Source: Flavobacterium gelidilacus DSM 15343
GTDB lineage: Bacteria; Bacteroidota; Bacteroidia; Flavobacteriales; Flavobacteriaceae
Reading direction: 5' to 3'
Assembly: GCF_000422685.1 (NCBI RefSeq)
Contig: NZ_AUGN01000011.1
Location: 1-64,000 of the forward strand
DNA: 64,000 nt
How positions within the stretch are numbered: position 1 is the first letter of the stretch; every line of letters begins with the position of its first letter. The notes below the pieces were generated by a model. It ran no database searches and was not told where the DNA came from. It worked only from the letters and a program-made list of their open reading frames with translations. This document shows, piece by piece, positions 9,143-17,350 of this stretch. The position numbers and the translations under genes are program-made.

Positions 9143-10183
9143 ATGTTTCAACTAGAAGAATCAAAATATTTGTATTTATTGCTGATAGTGCCAATTGTGG
9201 TAGTGTTTTTCGTATTCAATTTTTATTGGAAAACTAAAAAGCAAAAAGAGTTTGGTGATTTAGATTTGGTAAAAAAACTGATTCCAGAATATTCTGGTTT
9301 TAAGTCAATTCTTAAGTTTTTATTGGTCGTTTTGGGATTGAGTGCTATAATAATTGCTATAGCAAATCCAAGATTAGGAACAAAAATGGAAACGATAAAA
9401 CGTGACGGAATTGATATTGTCTTTGCGTTAGATGTTTCTAAAAGTATGTTGGCCGAAGATGTTGCTCCAAATCGTTTAGAGAAATCAAAACAAATCATCA
9501 ACCAAATTATTAATAATTTACAAGGAGATAGAATTGGTTTAATTGCTTACGCGGGAAGTGCTTATCCTATTTTACCAATGACATCGGATTATAGTATTGG
9601 AAAAATGTATTTGCAAAACGCGAATACTAATATGCTTTCATCACAAGGAACTGCATTAAATCAAGCGATTAATCAAGCGATCAATTTCTTTGATGATGAC
9701 CAACAAAGTAAGTTATTGATTTTAATTTCTGACGGGGAAGACCATGGTGATGATTCAAAAGAAGCTCTAGAAATTGCTAAAGAAAAGGGTATAAAAATTG
9801 TAACAATAAGTGTTGGAACAACTAAAGGTGGACAAATTCCAATCAAAGAAAATGGCAAAGTTTTAGGCTACAAAAAAGATTCAAACGGTGAAATAGTTGT
9901 AACCAAAATGAATGCTGAATCACTAAAATTAATTGCAGAAGCAACTAAAGGAAAATATCTAGACGGAAATAATACTAAATCAGTTGTAGATAATTTGCAA
10001 ACTGTTTTAAATTCAATTGAAAAAAACGAATCTGAAACACAACAAATAGCTGAATTTAAATCGCAATATCAATGGTTTTTAGGTTTAGGATTTCTGCTGT
10101 TATTTATAGATTTGCTGATGTTTGAAAGAAAAACAGCCTGGTTTCAAAAATTAAATTTATTTAAAGAGAAAAGAGATGAATAG
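9143..10183 (+). CDS. batB: BatB, membrane VWA protein
   Basis: 346 residues, paralogous to BatA. Two N-terminal membrane segments, a VWA domain with DVSKS (Asp97, Ser99, Ser101), PMTSDYS, and LISDGEDHGDD, then a C-terminal span (WFLGLGFLLLFIDLLMF). The last 8 bases overlap batC. The variant DVSKS keeps all three metal-binding residues, so the site should be functional. Confidence 0.95.
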   Translation: MFQLEESKYLYLLLIVPIVVVFFVFNFYWKTKKQKEFGDLDLVKKLIPEYSGFKSILKFLLVVLGLSAIIIAIANPRLGTKMETIKRDGIDIVFALDVSKSMLAEDVAPNRLEKSKQIINQIINNLQGDRIGLIAYAGSAYPILPMTSDYSIGKMYLQNANTNMLSSQGTALNQAINQAINFFDDDQQSKLLILISDGEDHGDDSKEALEIAKEKGIKIVTISVGTTKGGQIPIKENGKVLGYKKDSNGEIVVTKMNAESLKLIAEATKGKYLDGNNTKSVVDNLQTVLNSIEKNESETQQIAEFKSQYQWFLGLGFLLLFIDLLMFERKTAWFQKLNLFKEKRDE

Positions 10184-10883
10184 AGTAATTGTTTATATAG
10201 TTTTATTAGTTTCTTCTTTTATTTTTGCACAAGAAGATCACAAAGATTTGTATAAAGGAAATGAATCTTTCAAAGGAAAGAAATACATTGCTTCAGAGGC
10301 AGATTATAGAGTTTCGGCTTCATCCGATAAAAAGGTAAAAGCAGCTTCTTATTATAATATGGGAAATAGTATTTATAGACTAAATCAACCAGGAGAAGCT
10401 AAGTTCAAGTTTTTTGAAGCAACAACTTCCGCTAAAACTAAGGATGAAAAACATAAGGCTTTTCATAATTTAGGAAACACTTTAATGTTAGAAAAAAACT
10501 ATCAAGGAGCAGTTGAATCTTATAAAAATGCTTTGCGTAATAATCCTTATGATGAGCAAACGCGTTATAATTACGCTTTAGCAAAAAAGTTCTTAAAGGA
10601 AAATCCTCCAAAAAGTGGTGGTGGTGGAAATGATAAGGATAAAAACAAAGATAAAGATCAAGACAAGAATAAAGACCAAGATCAACAAGATAAAAAGGAC
10701 AAAAAAGATCAAAATAAAGAAGGTGATAAAGAGGATAAAGGAAATCCAAAACCACAAGGAGCTGACAAACAAAAAATTGAAAACATCTTAGAAGCAGTTA
10801 ATAACGCTGAAAAGAAGATTCAAGAAAAAGTAAATTCTCGCAAAGAAAAAGGAGTCCGTGTTCAAACAGATAAAGATTGGTAA
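10176..10883 (+). CDS. batC: BatC, periplasmic TPR protein
   Basis: 235 residues. Signal peptide (MNRVIVYIVLLVSSFIFAQ), then TPR repeats at ~55-130 (SYYNMGNSIYRLNQPGEA, FHNLGNTLMLEKNYQGAVES). Next comes an unusual ~45-residue stretch almost purely Lys, Asp, Gln and Asn (about 146-190), and a short helical tail. The low-complexity linker is typical of flavobacterial BatC and varies between species. It starts inside the end of batB. A 21-bp palindrome lies between its stop and batD. Confidence 0.9.
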   Translation: MNRVIVYIVLLVSSFIFAQEDHKDLYKGNESFKGKKYIASEADYRVSASSDKKVKAASYYNMGNSIYRLNQPGEAKFKFFEATTSAKTKDEKHKAFHNLGNTLMLEKNYQGAVESYKNALRNNPYDEQTRYNYALAKKFLKENPPKSGGGGNDKDKNKDKDQDKNKDQDQQDKKDKKDQNKEGDKEDKGNPKPQGADKQKIENILEAVNNAEKKIQEKVNSRKEKGVRVQTDKDW

Positions 10884-10890
10884 TAATTAG

Positions 10891-10911
10891 ATACTGAAAT
10901 AAATTCAGCAT
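10891..10911. repeat. 21-bp REP-like palindrome, copy 1 (start-codon proximal)
   Basis: ATACTGAA, 5-base loop, TTCAGCAT. The right arm ends three bases (AAA) before the batD ATG. Confidence 0.85.
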
Positions 10912-10914
10912 AAA

Positions 10915-12696
10915 ATGAAAAAGATTTTTTTAATTTTCGCGATTTTAATCCAATTCACTGCCTTGGCTCAAGTAAAATTTGAAGCAAGAACAGATAAGGA
11001 TACCTATGCTTTAAACGAAAAGATTCTACTTACTTTTATGATTAACAATGATGGAGATAACTTTGATCCACCAAAATTAGAGTCTTTTAGAGTTGAAGGT
11101 CCTTCAATTAGTAAAGGAAACAACACTTCAATTTCTATTAATAACGGAAAAGTAAACAGTAGAAGAGAAATTTTCACCCAATTAAATTATTACCTTACTC
11201 CAAAGTCAAAAGGAACTTTTACTATTCAGCCGGCAACAATCGAATATGAAGGAATAATTTACAAATCAAATCCAGTTGTTGTAAGAATTGTTGATGCTGT
11301 ACAAATGCCTTATGATCCAAATGATCCATTAGCTCAAGTTGGAGAAGGTGTTTTTTTAGTGGCTGATATTTCTAAACAAAATCCTTATGTAAATGAACCT
11401 GTAACCGTAGTTTATAAAGTATATTTTGATCCAAGATATGGTGTAAATAATGTTCGTGAAACAGATAATCCAGCTTACAATGGTTTTTGGAGTCAGTTTC
11501 AAGATATGAAAAACTTAAAAGCAGTTTTAGCAAAATACAACGGAAAAGACTATGCAATGGTTGAATGGAGAAAAGTTATATTATATCCATTAGAATCAGG
11601 AAATAAAAACCTAGATCCTTTAACAATTACAATGGATGTAAATGTACCCGTTAGAAGAACTTCTCCTTATGAAAGTCCTTTTCAAACCGTTTCAAAAACT
11701 ATTTCTGCTGGTGCAAGAACAATTAATGTAAAGCCTTTGCCAGAAGCTAATAAACCAATCGATTTTAAAGGCGCTGTCGGAGATTTTGCTTTTAAAATAG
11801 TGCCTTCGAAAAAGCAAGTCAAGTTTGGTGAATCATTAGATTTAGTGGTTGAAGTTTCAGGAAAAGGAAATTTAAAATTATTTGAATTACCAAAACTTGA
11901 ATTACCAACAGCTTTCGATGTTTTCGAGCCAAAACACAACGAAGAAGTCAATACACCTTTATCTGGAATGATAGGAAAAATTTCAGACACTTACACAATT
12001 GTGCCTCAAGCCAAAGGAAAATATCCAATTAAACCATTAGTGTTTTCTTATTTTGATTTGAAATCTAATTCATACAAAACTATCACTTCTGAAGAATTTG
12101 TTGTAGATGTTATAGATGGGCCAGGTTTAGCAACAGTCGCCTCAAATAATTCTGAAAAACAAGATATTACTAAAACGGAAACCTTCCAATTCATAAATAG
12201 AAAAACAAGTTTTGAACCTATAAATAAAAGCACACCATTTGGATCAACTATTTATTATTCATTATTGCTCTTGCCGTTGTGTTTTATTCCGATTTTATTC
12301 ATAGTGAAACGTAAAACAGACGAATACGTAAGCGATGAACACGGAAACAGAATTCGAATGAATAACAAATTAGCGAAGAAATATTTAGGGGAAGCTAAAA
12401 AACAATTAGGAAACAAAGTGCCTTTCTATTTGGCTATTGAAAAAGCATTACATAATTTCTTAAAAGCTAAATTGAATATTGAAACGTCTGAAATGGATAA
12501 AGAAAACATCCAATTATTACTAGTGCAGAAAAATGCTTCTCAAGAATCTGTTGCTAATTTTATAAATACAATGAAATCAGCCGAATTTGCAAGATATGCA
12601 CCTTCATCAGACGATACCATGAAATTAGATTTTGAAAAAGCCGTAGAAAGTATTTCACTATTAGAAAAAGAATTAACTCAAACTAAATCAGTTTAA
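10915..12696 (+). CDS. batD: BatD, oxygen-tolerance protein
   Basis: 593 residues. Signal peptide ending TALAQ, then several Ig-like beta domains of the BatD/DUF11 type (EARTDKDTYALNEKILLTF at the start). One C-terminal membrane span near residues 441-463 (IYYSLLLLPLCFIPILFIV) is followed by a cytoplasmic helical tail (KVPFYLAIEKALHNFLKAK). It is presumed to present its large periplasmic part to BatA/BatB. The start codon directly follows a palindrome that could fold over the ribosome entry site. Four bases separate it from batE. Confidence 0.93.
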   Translation: MKKIFLIFAILIQFTALAQVKFEARTDKDTYALNEKILLTFMINNDGDNFDPPKLESFRVEGPSISKGNNTSISINNGKVNSRREIFTQLNYYLTPKSKGTFTIQPATIEYEGIIYKSNPVVVRIVDAVQMPYDPNDPLAQVGEGVFLVADISKQNPYVNEPVTVVYKVYFDPRYGVNNVRETDNPAYNGFWSQFQDMKNLKAVLAKYNGKDYAMVEWRKVILYPLESGNKNLDPLTITMDVNVPVRRTSPYESPFQTVSKTISAGARTINVKPLPEANKPIDFKGAVGDFAFKIVPSKKQVKFGESLDLVVEVSGKGNLKLFELPKLELPTAFDVFEPKHNEEVNTPLSGMIGKISDTYTIVPQAKGKYPIKPLVFSYFDLKSNSYKTITSEEFVVDVIDGPGLATVASNNSEKQDITKTETFQFINRKTSFEPINKSTPFGSTIYYSLLLLPLCFIPILFIVKRKTDEYVSDEHGNRIRMNNKLAKKYLGEAKKQLGNKVPFYLAIEKALHNFLKAKLNIETSEMDKENIQLLLVQKNASQESVANFINTMKSAEFARYAPSSDDTMKLDFEKAVESISLLEKELTQTKSV

Positions 12697-12700
12697 TAAA

Positions 12701-13471
12701 ATGAAGAATTTAGTTTACATATTTATACTATTGTTCCAATTTTCATTTGGACAATCAACCGATGAATCTTCTCAAAAAGTTTTTGAGATTGCCAATGAAA
12801 TGTATAAAAAAGGAGATTACGAAAATGCGATTCAGAAATATGAATTTATCGAAAAAAGCTTGAAACAAGAATCAGCTGATTTATATTTTAATCTTGGAAA
12901 TTCTTATTACAAATTGAATAAAGTAGCTCCTTCAATTTATTATTATGAAAAAGCATTGTTATTAGAGCCAACTAATAAAGCTATAAAAACCAATTTAGCT
13001 TTCGCTCAAAAAAGAACAATCGACAACATAAAAGTAATTGACGAATTAGGGTTTACTAAATTCATAAAAAGTATAACATCAATTTTCTCAATCAACACTT
13101 GGACTTGGTTAAGCGTGATTTTTTCAGTACTAACTTTGTTGAGTTTTGCTTTGTTTTTGTATAAAGAAGAATCAAACATCAAGCGTTTTTCGTTTGTTTC
13201 GATATTTGTCGCTTTATTTTTAGTGATAGTTTCTTTTCTATCTGCTAATTTTTTAACCAATTTCAAAACAAGAGACAAGCCAGCCATAATTTTTGAAGAT
13301 ACTGTTGAGGTAAAAGCAGAACCAAAAGAAGATTCTGACAACGCTTTCACACTTCATGAAGGCACAAAAGTCTACGTAAAAGAAACATTAGACAACTACA
13401 AAAGAATTCATCTAACAGATAAAACAGAAGGTTGGGTTTTGAGTAGTGCTATTAAGGAAGTTAGAGATTAG
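12701..13471 (+). CDS. batE: BatE, TPR plus SH3-like protein
   Basis: 256 residues. Signal peptide (MKNLVYIFILLFQFSFGQ), TPR repeats at ~25-110 (VFEIANEMYKKGDYENAIQ, LYFNLGNSYYKLNKVAPSI), two membrane segments between ~128 and 185, and a C-terminal bacterial SH3-like domain (FTLHEGTKVYVKETLDNYKR ending GWVLSSAI). The SH3 part would lie in the periplasm. Last gene of the bat operon; its TAG stop begins a 7-bp-period array and no classical terminator is visible. Confidence 0.93.
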   Translation: MKNLVYIFILLFQFSFGQSTDESSQKVFEIANEMYKKGDYENAIQKYEFIEKSLKQESADLYFNLGNSYYKLNKVAPSIYYYEKALLLEPTNKAIKTNLAFAQKRTIDNIKVIDELGFTKFIKSITSIFSINTWTWLSVIFSVLTLLSFALFLYKEESNIKRFSFVSIFVALFLVIVSFLSANFLTNFKTRDKPAIIFEDTVEVKAEPKEDSDNAFTLHEGTKVYVKETLDNYKRIHLTDKTEGWVLSSAIKEVRD

Positions 13472-13507
13472 TACTCAGTATTCAGTTTGCAGAAGGCAGT
13501 TTTCAGA
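13469..13507 (+). repeat. Heptad-period array 4
   Basis: AG recurs at 13470, 13477, 13484, 13491, 13498 and 13505, mostly as CAG. The first unit is the batE stop codon TAG, as with moxR. Confidence 0.88.
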
Positions 13508-13518
13508 AATAAAATATC

Positions 13519-13971
13519 ATGGATAATATTCTAATTGAGAATCAAAGTTGGTTTAAGAAGAATTGGAAATGGTTTATTCCATTAACTGGAATTGTACTTT
13601 TTTTAACGATTTCTCTTTTAATAATTGCTTTTAGTTCAGTTTTAGGTAATTATTCAAAAGCTTATGCAGATCCAAAACTTTATGAATTAGCTTTAGAAAA
13701 AGTAAGGCAAAACGATAGAGTAAATGAAGTTTTAGGAGAAATTCAACCAATTGATAATATGACAATTTTAAACGGTTCTGTCAATTATTCTGATGACAAT
13801 AAAATTGTAAATTCCACCATAAAAATAACTTGTAAAAAAGGAAAAGCAATGCTTGATATTTCTGCTGAACTAAATAACGATACCTGGAATTATAAAAAAA
13901 TTACTGTAAGAATCAAAAATCCAGTAGAAAAGAAAGAGACAATTGAAATTCTAAATTTAATAGAAGAATAA
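13519..13971 (+). CDS. Coa1-like single-span membrane protein
   Basis: 150 residues. One membrane segment near 16-38 (WFIPLTGIVLFLTISLLIIAF), then a domain resembling the cytochrome-oxidase assembly factor Coa1/Tim21 fold: ALEKVRQNDRVNEVLGEIQP, then GSVNYSDD and a beta-rich end. The family link is from pattern recognition; involvement in oxidase assembly here is inference. It follows batE after a repeat array and is convergent with the CvpA gene. Confidence 0.7.
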   Translation: MDNILIENQSWFKKNWKWFIPLTGIVLFLTISLLIIAFSSVLGNYSKAYADPKLYELALEKVRQNDRVNEVLGEIQPIDNMTILNGSVNYSDDNKIVNSTIKITCKKGKAMLDISAELNNDTWNYKKITVRIKNPVEKKETIEILNLIEE

Positions 13972-13976
13972 ATTTT

Positions 13977-14513
13977 CTATTTACTTTCTAAACCCTGCTC
14001 ACTGTCAGCTGAATACTGAACACTCTTCTCATACCATTCTTCAATCTGTGGATAAACAAATTCAGAAACTTTCTTTATTGGATTATAAAATATAGAATCA
14101 TCTAACGTTTCTTCTTTAGCAATCATATTATTGACATTGATTTTTTCAAACAATAAAATAACAATACTCAAAGCCAAAATAGTTTTAAGCATACTAAAAA
14201 CGGCTCCAGCTAATTTATTAATCCAACCTAAAAAAGCAAAATCAGCAATCTTTGTCAATACTTTTGCAAAAAGATGAATTCCAGCTACAACTGCAATAAA
14301 TGTTAAAGCAAAAGCAATAATTTCAATATATTTTGGATCCCAAGAAACATTGTTTTCAATAATAGATTTTGTAAAATCAGAAAATTTTAAAGCAACAAAT
14401 ATTCCAGCCAACAAAGCAACTAAAGAAGCCAGCTCAACAAAAAGGCCGTTTTTAATTCCTTTATACAAAGCATAAGCTAAAAAAGCAGCAAAAATTATAT
14501 CAATAAAACTCAT
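13977..14513 (-). CDS. CvpA family membrane protein
   Basis: 178 residues from the ATG at 14513. The frame opens to 14558, but that would start upstream of the predicted transcription start. Four hydrophobic segments of CvpA/colicin V production type: FIDIIFAAFLAYALYKGIKN, ASLVALLAGIFVALKFSD, IIAFALTFIAVVAGIHLFA, and AGAVFSMLKTILALSIVILL, with LGWINKLAGAVFS matching the family core. The last ~14 residues (VQYSADSEQGLESK) are encoded by a heptad-period array and look like accreted tail. Its broader role in envelope homeostasis is not settled. Confidence 0.88.
   Translation of the reverse strand: MSFIDIIFAAFLAYALYKGIKNGLFVELASLVALLAGIFVALKFSDFTKSIIENNVSWDPKYIEIIAFALTFIAVVAGIHLFAKVLTKIADFAFLGWINKLAGAVFSMLKTILALSIVILLFEKINVNNMIAKEETLDDSIFYNPIKKVSEFVYPQIEEWYEKSVQYSADSEQGLESK
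13987..14028 (-). repeat. Heptad-period array 5, inside the CvpA 3' end
   Basis: CT at every seventh base (13988, 13995, 14002, 14009, 14016, 14023). The reverse complement has the AGT-type word of arrays 1, 2 and 4. It encodes the extreme C-terminus of CvpA. Confidence 0.75.
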
Positions 14514-14555
14514 ATAGACAAAAGATTGTAAGACATTAGATAATATACAATCGAA

Positions 14556-14583
14556 CAAAGATAAAAGAATTATTGAAAGTCAA
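14556..14583 (-). promoter_or_regulatory. Promoter of the CvpA gene
   Basis: On the minus strand: TTG (14583-14581), 17 bp, TATCTTTG (14563-14556). The -33 element overlaps the divergent promoter. Confidence 0.7.
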
Positions 14584-14603
14584 AATTCTACTTACTATCT
14601 TTG
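14573..14603 (+). promoter_or_regulatory. Promoter of the 14680 gene
   Basis: TTG at 14573-14575, 20 bp, TATCTTTG at 14596-14603. Interleaved with the minus-strand CvpA promoter. Confidence 0.75.
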
Positions 14604-14626
14604 TAGAAATTTGGAGATTGGTAAAA

Positions 14627-14668
14627 GATAATAGGGCAAACCTATATCCGATAACCTATAACCCACAA
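14627..14668 (+). repeat. Heptad-period array 6
   Basis: Six 7-mers with shared CCTATAA-like words (for example CCTATAT, CCGATAA, CCTATAA from 14641), lying in the 5' UTR of the 14680 gene. Confidence 0.7.
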
Positions 14669-14679
14669 TCACAAAAAAA

Positions 14680-15036
14680 ATGTCAAGAGACGAACAATTA
14701 AAAGAACGTTGGGAAACAGTAGTTTCGCTATTATCAAGCAAATTTGCTGATGGTGACACGCTAGATCTTGATGCCATTATATACCTAATCGGAGTACAAG
14801 AATTAGGAAAATTTACTCAAGAATTCAAAAAAGATGAAAAAGTAAACCTTATGCATATAGCCATTTGTCGTTTACTTGAGCCTTATGGATATTATGAATT
14901 CGATTATTTTGATGCTGAAGGCTGGCCTCATTATAACGTAAAAGAAGAATTACCAACATTAAAAGCTGGTGAACAATCTGTATTAATGAAAGATGCAATT
15001 GTGAATTATTTTTTAGAAAAAGAAGTTATTAAATAG
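14680..15036 (+). CDS. Conserved hypothetical protein upstream of pheS
   Basis: 118 residues, no signal peptide or membrane span. MSRDEQLKERWETVVSLLSS is followed by an acidic, leucine-rich helical domain and the aromatic block EPYGYYEFDYFDAEGWPHYN. I recognise no catalytic motif. It has its own good promoter at 14573-14603, and the next gene, pheS, also appears to have one. A cytoplasmic helical protein of unknown function, probably conserved in flavobacteria. Confidence 0.8.
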   Translation: MSRDEQLKERWETVVSLLSSKFADGDTLDLDAIIYLIGVQELGKFTQEFKKDEKVNLMHIAICRLLEPYGYYEFDYFDAEGWPHYNVKEELPTLKAGEQSVLMKDAIVNYFLEKEVIK

Positions 15037-15050
15037 TGTACAGTAAAAAA

Positions 15051-15085
15051 AACCTATAACCTATAACCGATAACCTAAAACCTTT
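15051..15085 (+). repeat. Heptad-period array 7
   Basis: Five consecutive 7-mers of AACCTAT type (15051, 15058, 15065, 15072, 15079) just before the pheS -7 box. Confidence 0.9.
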
Positions 15086-15089
15086 TCAC

Positions 15090-15097
15090 TAAATTTG
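15090..15097 (+). promoter_or_regulatory. pheS -7 box
   Basis: TAAATTTG, a perfect TAnnTTTG match, 18 bp before the pheS ATG. The -33 position falls inside heptad array 7 and has no TTG. Confidence 0.65.
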
Positions 15098-15115
15098 CAC
15101 TTTACAAAATGAACG

Positions 15116-16135
15116 ATGATAGACAAGATTAAATTACACATTGAAGAAGCCAAAGCATTCAATGCTGAAAACAAAGAAAAGTTAGAAGAATTCCGCATTA
15201 AGTATTTAGGTAGCAAAGGGTTACTTAAAGAATTGTTTGCTGAATTTAAAAATGTTCCTAACGAAATGAAAAAGGAATTCGGTCAAGTTATCAATCAATT
15301 GAAAACTACTGCCGAAGAAAAAGTAGCTTCTCTTCAAGAAGTTTTAGAAACAAAAGAAGAATCAAAAGGAATTTATGGCGATTTAACGCGTCCAGGTGAA
15401 CCAGTTGCTATTGGTTCTCGTCATCCGATTTCGATTGTAAAAAACCAAATTATTGATATTTTTTCTACTTTAGGATTCAACGTTTCCGAAGGACCAGAAA
15501 TTGAAGATGATTGGCATAATTTCACAGCCTTAAATTTACCAGAATATCACCCAGCACGTGATATGCAAGATACTTTCTTTACACAAACGAATCCAGATTT
15601 GCTTTTGCGTACACATACTTCATCTGTACAAGTGCGTTATATGGAAAACAATAAACCACCTATTAGAACAATTTCTCCAGGTCGTGTTTTTCGTAATGAA
15701 GCAGTTTCGGCTCGTTCACATTGTATTTTCCATCAAGTGGAAGGACTTTACATAGATAAAGACGTGTCTTTTGCTGATTTAAAACAGACTTTGTTATACT
15801 TCACGAAAGAAATGTTCGGAAAATCTAAAATTCGTCTTAGGCCTTCTTATTTTCCATTTACTGAACCAAGTGCAGAAATCGATATTTACTGGGGTTTAAA
15901 AACAGAAACAGATTACCGAATCACTAAAGGAACCGGTTGGTTAGAAATTGGTGGTTGCGGAATGGTTGATCCAAATGTTTTGAAAAATTGTGGAATTGAT
16001 TCTGAAGAATATTCAGGTTTCGCATTCGGAATGGGAGTTGAGCGTATTGCAATGCTTTTATACCAAATTGGAGACATCAGAATGTTTTATGAAAATGACG
16101 TTAGATTCTTAGAGCAATTTAAAGCAACAATATAA
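15116..16135 (+). CDS. pheS: Phenylalanine--tRNA ligase alpha subunit
   Basis: 339 residues, normal length. The N-terminal coiled coil includes the conserved RIKYLGSKG. Class II motifs follow: HPISIVKNQIIDIFSTLGF (motif 1), RTHTSSVQVRYM, FRNEAVSARSHCIFHQVEG (motif 2), and GFAFGMGVERIAMLLYQI (motif 3). It forms the alpha2beta2 enzyme with PheT, which is not in this window. A terminator follows directly, so pheS is probably monocistronic. Confidence 0.98.
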   Translation: MIDKIKLHIEEAKAFNAENKEKLEEFRIKYLGSKGLLKELFAEFKNVPNEMKKEFGQVINQLKTTAEEKVASLQEVLETKEESKGIYGDLTRPGEPVAIGSRHPISIVKNQIIDIFSTLGFNVSEGPEIEDDWHNFTALNLPEYHPARDMQDTFFTQTNPDLLLRTHTSSVQVRYMENNKPPIRTISPGRVFRNEAVSARSHCIFHQVEGLYIDKDVSFADLKQTLLYFTKEMFGKSKIRLRPSYFPFTEPSAEIDIYWGLKTETDYRITKGTGWLEIGGCGMVDPNVLKNCGIDSEEYSGFAFGMGVERIAMLLYQIGDIRMFYENDVRFLEQFKATI

Positions 16136-16150
16136 TTTATATTTTACTAG

Positions 16151-16185
16151 ACCTAACAGGTTTTCAAAAGCTGTTAGGTTTTTTT
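16151..16185 (+). terminator. Terminator after pheS
   Basis: ACCTAACAG pairs with CTGTTAGGT around an 11-base loop, followed by a T-run. Confidence 0.9.
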
Positions 16186-16195
16186 ATTTACATAT

Positions 16196-16603
16196 ATGAA
16201 AGCAGACATAGTAATTCCAAAAGTAGAAAACGTACATATAGTTGCCATACAAGATTTTAGCGATGATTTTCAAGAAAATTGTTGGTATGCTTATTTATTA
16301 AACGCAACCAATGAAACTTTAGAAATGGCAATGATTATTTCTAAAGCTTATGGTTTAATTGATGGTGAAAACAGAAACACGATGCAATTGCGTCACGCTT
16401 TTGCTACACTTGCGCCACAAACAGCTGTAAAAGTTGAGTTTCTAGAAAACAATCTTTTACAACTAAATAATGAATTCTCCTTGTCTTACTTTATTGGAAA
16501 TAAAATGTATGATAAGAAATTCATTTTCAAAGCAAATTCCATAAATGTAGATGCTCAAACCGATTTACCTGCGATTAATAAGATTGGTGTAATGGCAGTT
16601 TAA
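16196..16603 (+). CDS. Conserved hypothetical protein downstream of pheS
   Basis: 135 residues, no signal or membrane span. The sequence suggests a single beta-sandwich domain (VENVHIVAIQDFSDDFQENC, then YAYLLNATNETLEMAMIISK). No catalytic residues can be proposed. It starts only 10 bp after the pheS terminator and ends 1 bp before the convergent toxin gene. Confidence 0.75.
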   Translation: MKADIVIPKVENVHIVAIQDFSDDFQENCWYAYLLNATNETLEMAMIISKAYGLIDGENRNTMQLRHAFATLAPQTAVKVEFLENNLLQLNNEFSLSYFIGNKMYDKKFIFKANSINVDAQTDLPAINKIGVMAV

Positions 16604-16604
16604 A

Positions 16605-16907
16605 TTATTGTCTTCGGATAAAATTTAAATCTTCTCTTTTAGAAAAAGCTACAGCTAAAACAACAATTTGCTCATTTTTGTTGTCAACAAAATAATGAAT
16701 GTGATAAGGAAACTGATATAAACTATGCATCCTTATTTCCTTATACATTATGTCATCAGCTTCCGGATTATTATAAATGTAATTTTTGGCTTCTTTAATT
16801 CTAAAAAGAAATTCTTTTGCTAATTTGGGTGAAATATTTTTATAATAATCAACAGCATTTTGCAAATCTTCTTTTACAAATGGTCTGTAAACCATCTTAT
16901 ATTTCAT
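16605..16907 (-). CDS. ParE/RelE-superfamily toxin
   Basis: 100 residues. Typical ParE layout: KYKMVYRPFVKEDLQNAVDY, SPKLAKEFLFRIKEAKNYI, IRMHSLYQFPYHIHYFVDNK, then IVVLAVAFSKRED. ParE toxins poison gyrase and RelE toxins cut mRNA on the ribosome; which applies here is not clear. The ORF overlaps the antitoxin gene upstream by 11 bp, the usual antitoxin-toxin order. Confidence 0.88.
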   Translation of the reverse strand: MKYKMVYRPFVKEDLQNAVDYYKNISPKLAKEFLFRIKEAKNYIYNNPEADDIMYKEIRMHSLYQFPYHIHYFVDNKNEQIVVLAVAFSKREDLNFIRRQ

Positions 16908-17133
16908 GGTACATTTTATCTAATAAATCCTCAAAATTTTCAACTTCAGTTGGGTTTTTTAAATAATCATTTAATCTGTAGTCTAACATTTCTTTAGTGT
17001 CTTCATTTACTTCGGATGAATGTTGTTCTTCTATAGTAATAGTTATTGCTTTCGATTTAAATGCAATTTTAATAGCTTCTAAAATATCTGCATTTATTTC
17101 TTGAGCAGAAGACAAATAATAAGTAGTTTGCAT
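16897..17133 (-). CDS. Antitoxin of the ParE/RelE module
   Basis: 78 residues, acidic. A short N-terminal beta/helix region (YYLSSAQEINADILEAIKIA, then ITITIEE) is followed by a C-terminal tail (MLDYRLNDYLKNPTEVENFE) likely to wrap around the toxin. Its identity rests mainly on size, charge and the 11-bp overlap with the toxin gene. It probably autoregulates the pair from the promoter at 17172-17179. Confidence 0.8.
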   Translation of the reverse strand: MQTTYYLSSAQEINADILEAIKIAFKSKAITITIEEQHSSEVNEDTKEMLDYRLNDYLKNPTEVENFEDLLDKMYHEI

Positions 17134-17171
17134 ATTTTGTATTTTAGATTAGACTTTATAGTACTGATTAA

Positions 17172-17179
17172 CAAAGATA
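17172..17179 (-). promoter_or_regulatory. -7 box of the toxin-antitoxin operon
   Basis: TATCTTTG on the minus strand, 38 bp before the antitoxin ATG. Confidence 0.6.
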
Positions 17180-17270
17180 AATAAATTGTCGTTTGTTTTT
17201 AATCTATTTGTATAAAAGTAAATATGAAAATGATTTTTATAGTTTTATGAAGGAACAATTAATATCCGAG

Positions 17271-17297
17271 ATGTCAGTCTGAGCCTGTCGAAGACAT
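17271..17297. repeat. REP-like stem-loop (CTGAGCCTGTCGAAG type)
   Basis: ATGTC and GACAT arms enclose TCTGAGCCTGTCGAAGA. This is the widespread intergenic CTGAGCnTGTCGAAG palindrome type. It lies in the 217-bp gap between the toxin-antitoxin pair and the GH92 gene. Confidence 0.8.
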
Positions 17298-17350
17298 TTT
17301 TGCTTTCCTCATAAAAATTCCTCAATTTTATAGAAAATAAAACCTATAAG

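Noticed and set aside
10438..10755. 105-codon ORF opposite batC
   Set aside because: Repetitive LYHLLYF-type composition comes from the Lys/Asp-rich batC linker read backwards.
13006..13350. 114-codon ORF opposite batE
   Set aside because: Complement of the batE membrane and SH3 coding region; no leader or known motif.
13469..15085. Clustered short repeats considered as a CRISPR array
   Set aside because: Units are 7 bp with no spacer-repeat alternation and no cas genes.
17134..17350. Gap around the toxin-antitoxin pair considered as an insertion-sequence scar
   Set aside because: It contains a REP-like palindrome but no transposase remnant or target-site duplication that I can see.
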